This document shows, one piece after another, positions 6,425 through 8,438 of a stretch of 8,438 bases of DNA. Within the stretch, counting starts at the first letter, position 1; each line of letters starts with the position of its first letter. The notes under the pieces were generated by a model that had not been told where the DNA came from, did no database searches, and saw only the letters and a list, made by a program, of their open reading frames with translations. This DNA is from Candidatus Roizmanbacteria bacterium (lineage in GTDB: Bacteria; Patescibacteriota; Microgenomatia; UBA1406; GWC2-37-13), in NCBI GenBank assembly GCA_013334845.1, contig JAAXWV010000057.1, positions 1-8,438 of the forward strand, in the 5' to 3' direction. A program made the position numbers and the translations under genes.

Positions 6425-7566
6425 AAAGAGTGAATGAAACGGGTAATATGTTGAACTCCTTTTTTAAGGTCTTTCATTGAAGCAGCAAAGCTCATACGGA
6501 AATAACCAGGATAAAGAAATGCTTCACCGGGCACTACTGCTACACGTTCCTGTTCCAGCAGTGCTTCGCACCATTGAGATGAGCTTGGGACTTTTTTATT
6601 AAGGTATTTCTCCACGGATACAAAGAGATAAAAAGCCCCTTCCGGCGGTACAAACGTCAAGTCTTTCAATGCATCCAAAAGATAGTTTCTGCGCTCGGCA
6701 AACTCCTGAACCATATACATAATTGATTCCTGCGTGCCGCAGAGTGCCTCAATGGCCGCTGCCTGAGCAACCGAACAGGTGTTTGAAGTCGTTTGTCCCT
6801 GAAGCGCGACCATGGTGTCAATAATTTCCCGGGGACCAGCTGCGTAGCCTACCCGCCAACCGGTCATCGCATAGGCTTTGGATAGTCCATTGATGATAAT
6901 CGTACGAGACTGAATTTCGGGTGAAAGTGCGGCGATTGATAATGGCATTGAACGATACACAATTTTGTCGTAAATCTCATCGGAGATAATAATAAGATTA
7001 TTCTTTATTGCCAACTCGCCTATTTTCTCGAGTTCCTCCTCGTCGATTATGGCCCCTGTCGGATTGGATGGACTATTGAGGAGGATTACTTTCGTGTGTG
7101 AGGTGATATGTTTTTGAAGATCTACCGCTCTCAACTTGAAAGGCGGCCTCAACGGGGCAAATACTGGGATACCTCCTGCCATTTTTATCTGTTCAATATA
7201 CGTCGACCATGTGGGAGTAGGAACGAGTACTTCGTCCCCTGGATTCAAGAGCACCTGAAACGCGAGATAGAGCACCATTTTCGCCCCCACGCTGACAATG
7301 ATTTCTGCCGGAGAGTATCTCACCTTATTTTCTCTCCACAACTTCTCGACAATAGCCTCTCGAAGCGTCGGCAATCCTGCTACTGCGGTGTAGTGAGTAA
7401 GACCTTCATATATTGCACGAGTAGCTGCCTCACATATATTGGTGGGCGTTGAGAAATTAGGTTCACCAAGGGAAAAATTAAGGATCGACTGACCATGCGA
7501 TTGAAGTGCTTTCACTTTGGCATCGAGTGCCAGCGTTGGAGATGGAGTGAGATTGTGTAATTTCAT
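6421..7566 (-). CDS. Class I PLP-dependent aminotransferase, probable aspartate aminotransferase
   Basis: A 381-residue fold-type I aminotransferase of the Thermus/Bacillus aspartate aminotransferase (I-gamma) group. Visible are the SLGEPNFSTP block (32-41), HYTAVAGLPTLREAI (58-72), NSPSNPTG (164-171, Asn168 to PLP), SDEIYD (195-200, Asp196 to the pyridine nitrogen), GLSKAYAMTGWRVGY (227-241, Lys230 as Schiff-base lysine) and FRMSFA (356-361, Arg357 for the substrate alpha-carboxylate). Lys96 in VGAK aligns with the lysine that recognises the acidic side chain in the Thermus enzyme, which favours aspartate/oxaloacetate. The next gene, PEP carboxylase, overlaps by ATGA and supplies oxaloacetate, supporting aspartate synthesis. 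The ATG is 9 nt after an exact TATAAT, so the mRNA may be leaderless. No upstream in-frame alternative fits the family better. Prephenate or other keto-acid use cannot be excluded. Confidence 0.93.
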   Translation of the reverse strand: MKLHNLTPSPTLALDAKVKALQSHGQSILNFSLGEPNFSTPTNICEAATRAIYEGLTHYTAVAGLPTLREAIVEKLWRENKVRYSPAEIIVSVGAKMVLYLAFQVLLNPGDEVLVPTPTWSTYIEQIKMAGGIPVFAPLRPPFKLRAVDLQKHITSHTKVILLNSPSNPTGAIIDEEELEKIGELAIKNNLIIISDEIYDKIVYRSMPLSIAALSPEIQSRTIIINGLSKAYAMTGWRVGYAAGPREIIDTMVALQGQTTSNTCSVAQAAAIEALCGTQESIMYMVQEFAERRNYLLDALKDLTFVPPEGAFYLFVSVEKYLNKKVPSSSQWCEALLEQERVAVVPGEAFLYPGYFRMSFAASMKDLKKGVQHITRFIHSL

Positions 7567-7575
7567 CCATCTGAC

Positions 7576-7605
7576 ATTATATACTCATCCTTATAAAAGT
7601 GACAA
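7576..7605 (-). promoter_or_regulatory. Promoter of the aminotransferase-ppcA operon
   Basis: On the minus strand TTGTCA (7600-7605, 5 of 6 to consensus) and an exact TATAAT (7576-7581) are separated by 18 bp. Only 9 nt, GTCAGATGG, separate the -10 from the start codon. The predicted start point near 7568-7569 leaves a leader of about 1-3 nt, so a leaderless message is expected. The whole promoter lies in the 47-bp gap after tspO. Confidence 0.72.
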
Positions 7606-7613
7606 GTACATTC

Positions 7614-8099
7614 TCAGTTTAAAAAGAGAAGGCTGAAATTGAGGAAGCTCGCATAACTTGTCCATACCAGATACGGAACCAAACAATAGGCAGCTGGCTT
7701 GGAGATTTTATAAAAATTAAGAATGGTGAGTGCGATAGTTAACCAAAGCAATACAATAACAACGCACCCTCCCCCGATCTGATGTATACCAAAAAAGACA
7801 ACCGACCAGATGACATTTAAGGCTAATTGTGTAAAAAACAGATAGATTCCCCGTATCCGCTCGACTTTTTTAGTCTTTTTCTGAAAAACGAGATAGAGCG
7901 CAATGCCCATGAGGATATAAAGGGTCGTCCAGACGGGGCCGAACACCCAGTTTGGTGGTGTGTAAGTTGGCTTATGCAGAGTGGCATACCAGGTAGGAAT
8001 GGAAGGGAATGTGGCAAGGGAGCCGAGAGCACCGGCAAACAGACTTATCCCGATACAAAGTGCCAAAACAAAAGGATTAGGTTTTTTCATACTCTTCAT
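7614..8099 (-). CDS. tspO: TspO/MBR family membrane protein
   Basis: A 161-residue TspO/MBR (tryptophan-rich sensory protein) homologue of typical length with five membrane helices, near 9-29, 53-72, 84-104, 109-129 and 136-158. The hallmark loop PTWYATLHKPTYTPPNWVFG spans 35-54 and runs into PVWTTLYILMG (55-65). NVIWSVVFFG (95-104) and PYLVWTSYASFLN (142-154) follow. TspO proteins bind and help photodegrade porphyrins and take part in stress responses; what it does here is unknown. The first ATG (8099) overlaps the queH end by 23 nt. A second in-frame ATG at 8090 (M4, MKKPNPF) is 7 nt after an exact TATAAT that overlaps the first ATG, so 8090 may be the real start of a leaderless transcript. 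Readthrough from queH is equally possible. Confidence 0.93.
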   Translation of the reverse strand: MKSMKKPNPFVLALCIGISLFAGALGSLATFPSIPTWYATLHKPTYTPPNWVFGPVWTTLYILMGIALYLVFQKKTKKVERIRGIYLFFTQLALNVIWSVVFFGIHQIGGGCVVIVLLWLTIALTILNFYKISKPAAYCLVPYLVWTSYASFLNFSLLFLN

Positions 8100-8438
8100 T
8101 ATAGTATTTTTCTTCCATACGATTCACGAGAGAATATACGCAACCACAGTAGTTCTGTTTATAGAAGCCACCCGTCGGAAGATCGCAAACAATAGTTTTC
8201 GGAACGTAAAAATCGACACCGAATTCTGTACTGAATTTATTTCCCAATCCAATAATCGCCTCACGATTTTGATAGGTGCTTGACAGCAGCGTTGTTGTAA
8301 GTTGAGAGAAGCCATGTTCTTTCGCGTACCTAAAAGCTGCGCTCAGGCGAAGACTCCAACATTGAGGACATCGAATTCGCTGATCAAAGAGGTTGGCAGT
8401 GGAAATTTTCTGCTTTAGCTCTTTCATCTTTTCAAAAT
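8077..8438 (-). CDS. queH: Epoxyqueuosine reductase QueH, C-terminal part (cut by window edge)
   Basis: The open frame runs off the right edge; the first ATG inside (8427) is probably internal, since the frame stays open upstream (FEK before it) and the N-terminal CC.PC block of QueH is missing. The visible 116 residues from that Met show RCPQCWSLRLSAAFRYAKEHGF (19-40), TTTLLSSTYQN (44-54) and FYKQNYCGCVYS (88-99). These match the QueH/DUF208 core of paired cysteines (20 and 23; 94 and 96) around LRL, TTTLL.S.YQ and YRQ.YCGC. QueH uses an iron-sulfur cluster to reduce epoxyqueuosine to queuosine, the last step of this tRNA anticodon modification. Family members place the cluster on these conserved cysteines. 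The stop overlaps the tspO start by up to 23 nt. Confidence 0.85.
   Translation of the reverse strand, partial: FEKMKELKQKISTANLFDQRIRCPQCWSLRLSAAFRYAKEHGFSQLTTTLLSSTYQNREAIIGLGNKFSTEFGVDFYVPKTIVCDLPTGGFYKQNYCGCVYSLVNRMEEKYYNEEYEKT
8098..8103 (-). promoter_or_regulatory. TATAAT element, possible leaderless tspO promoter
   Basis: An exact TATAAT on the minus strand ends 7 nt before the in-frame ATG at 8090. It has neither a TGn extension nor a good -35 and lies within the end of queH, so it is only a candidate. Its spacing matches that of the EamA element. Confidence 0.35.

Noticed and set aside
7827..8283. Plus-strand open frames opposite tspO and queH
   Set aside because: They mirror strongly conserved genes on the other strand and show no recognisable domain or ribosome site.
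1..8438. Search for tRNA, rRNA, CRISPR arrays, insertion sequences or prophage genes
   Set aside because: No cloverleaf-like segment, regularly spaced repeats, transposase or phage-type product was recognised in any part of the window.

Overview
The window reads as a compact bacterial chromosome segment of moderate GC, with genes abutting or overlapping and no gene-free stretch longer than about 260 bases. The gene types point to a Candidate Phyla Radiation (Patescibacteria) genome, perhaps Microgenomates-like. The clues are an archaeal-type PEP carboxylase, a short RhlE-like DEAD-box helicase with a basic N-terminal tail, a DUF6496-like mini-protein, a QueH-type epoxyqueuosine reductase, and adaptors of the kind that partner MacB-like ABC exporters. 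This placement is inferred from remembered family distribution, not from a marker gene.

Left block (1-2539, minus strand, transcribed right to left): a 41-residue DUF6496-like protein, an NAD(P)H-dependent FMN reductase, a MarR-family repressor, and two successive HlyD/MacA-type membrane fusion proteins. The first adaptor is split by a frameshift in a G6 tract. The second runs off the left edge. The marR promoter overlaps two copies of a 13-bp palindrome. This looks like a self-regulated stress or efflux module: flavin reductase, sensor-repressor, export adaptors.

Middle block (2540-4922, plus strand): a 262-bp divergent intergenic region with an extended -10 promoter and a third, degenerate MarR-like box. 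It is followed by the DEAD-box helicase and an EamA/DMT-family transporter. The transporter gene ends tail to tail with the PEP carboxylase gene, their stop codons sharing a TTAA.

Right block (4919-8438, minus strand): queH (cut by the right edge), tspO, a class I aminotransferase resembling the Thermus-type aspartate aminotransferases, and an archaeal-type PEP carboxylase. The last two overlap by ATGA. Together they would convert PEP plus bicarbonate to oxaloacetate and then to aspartate.

A theme across the window is start-site architecture. Only the mini-protein has a strong Shine-Dalgarno sequence. The aminotransferase, tspO and EamA genes each have an exact TATAAT 7-9 nt before the likely start codon, which is the layout of leaderless mRNAs. 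No wholly new system is evident. The items most worth checking are the leaderless-start pattern, the G6 frameshift and the MarR box set.
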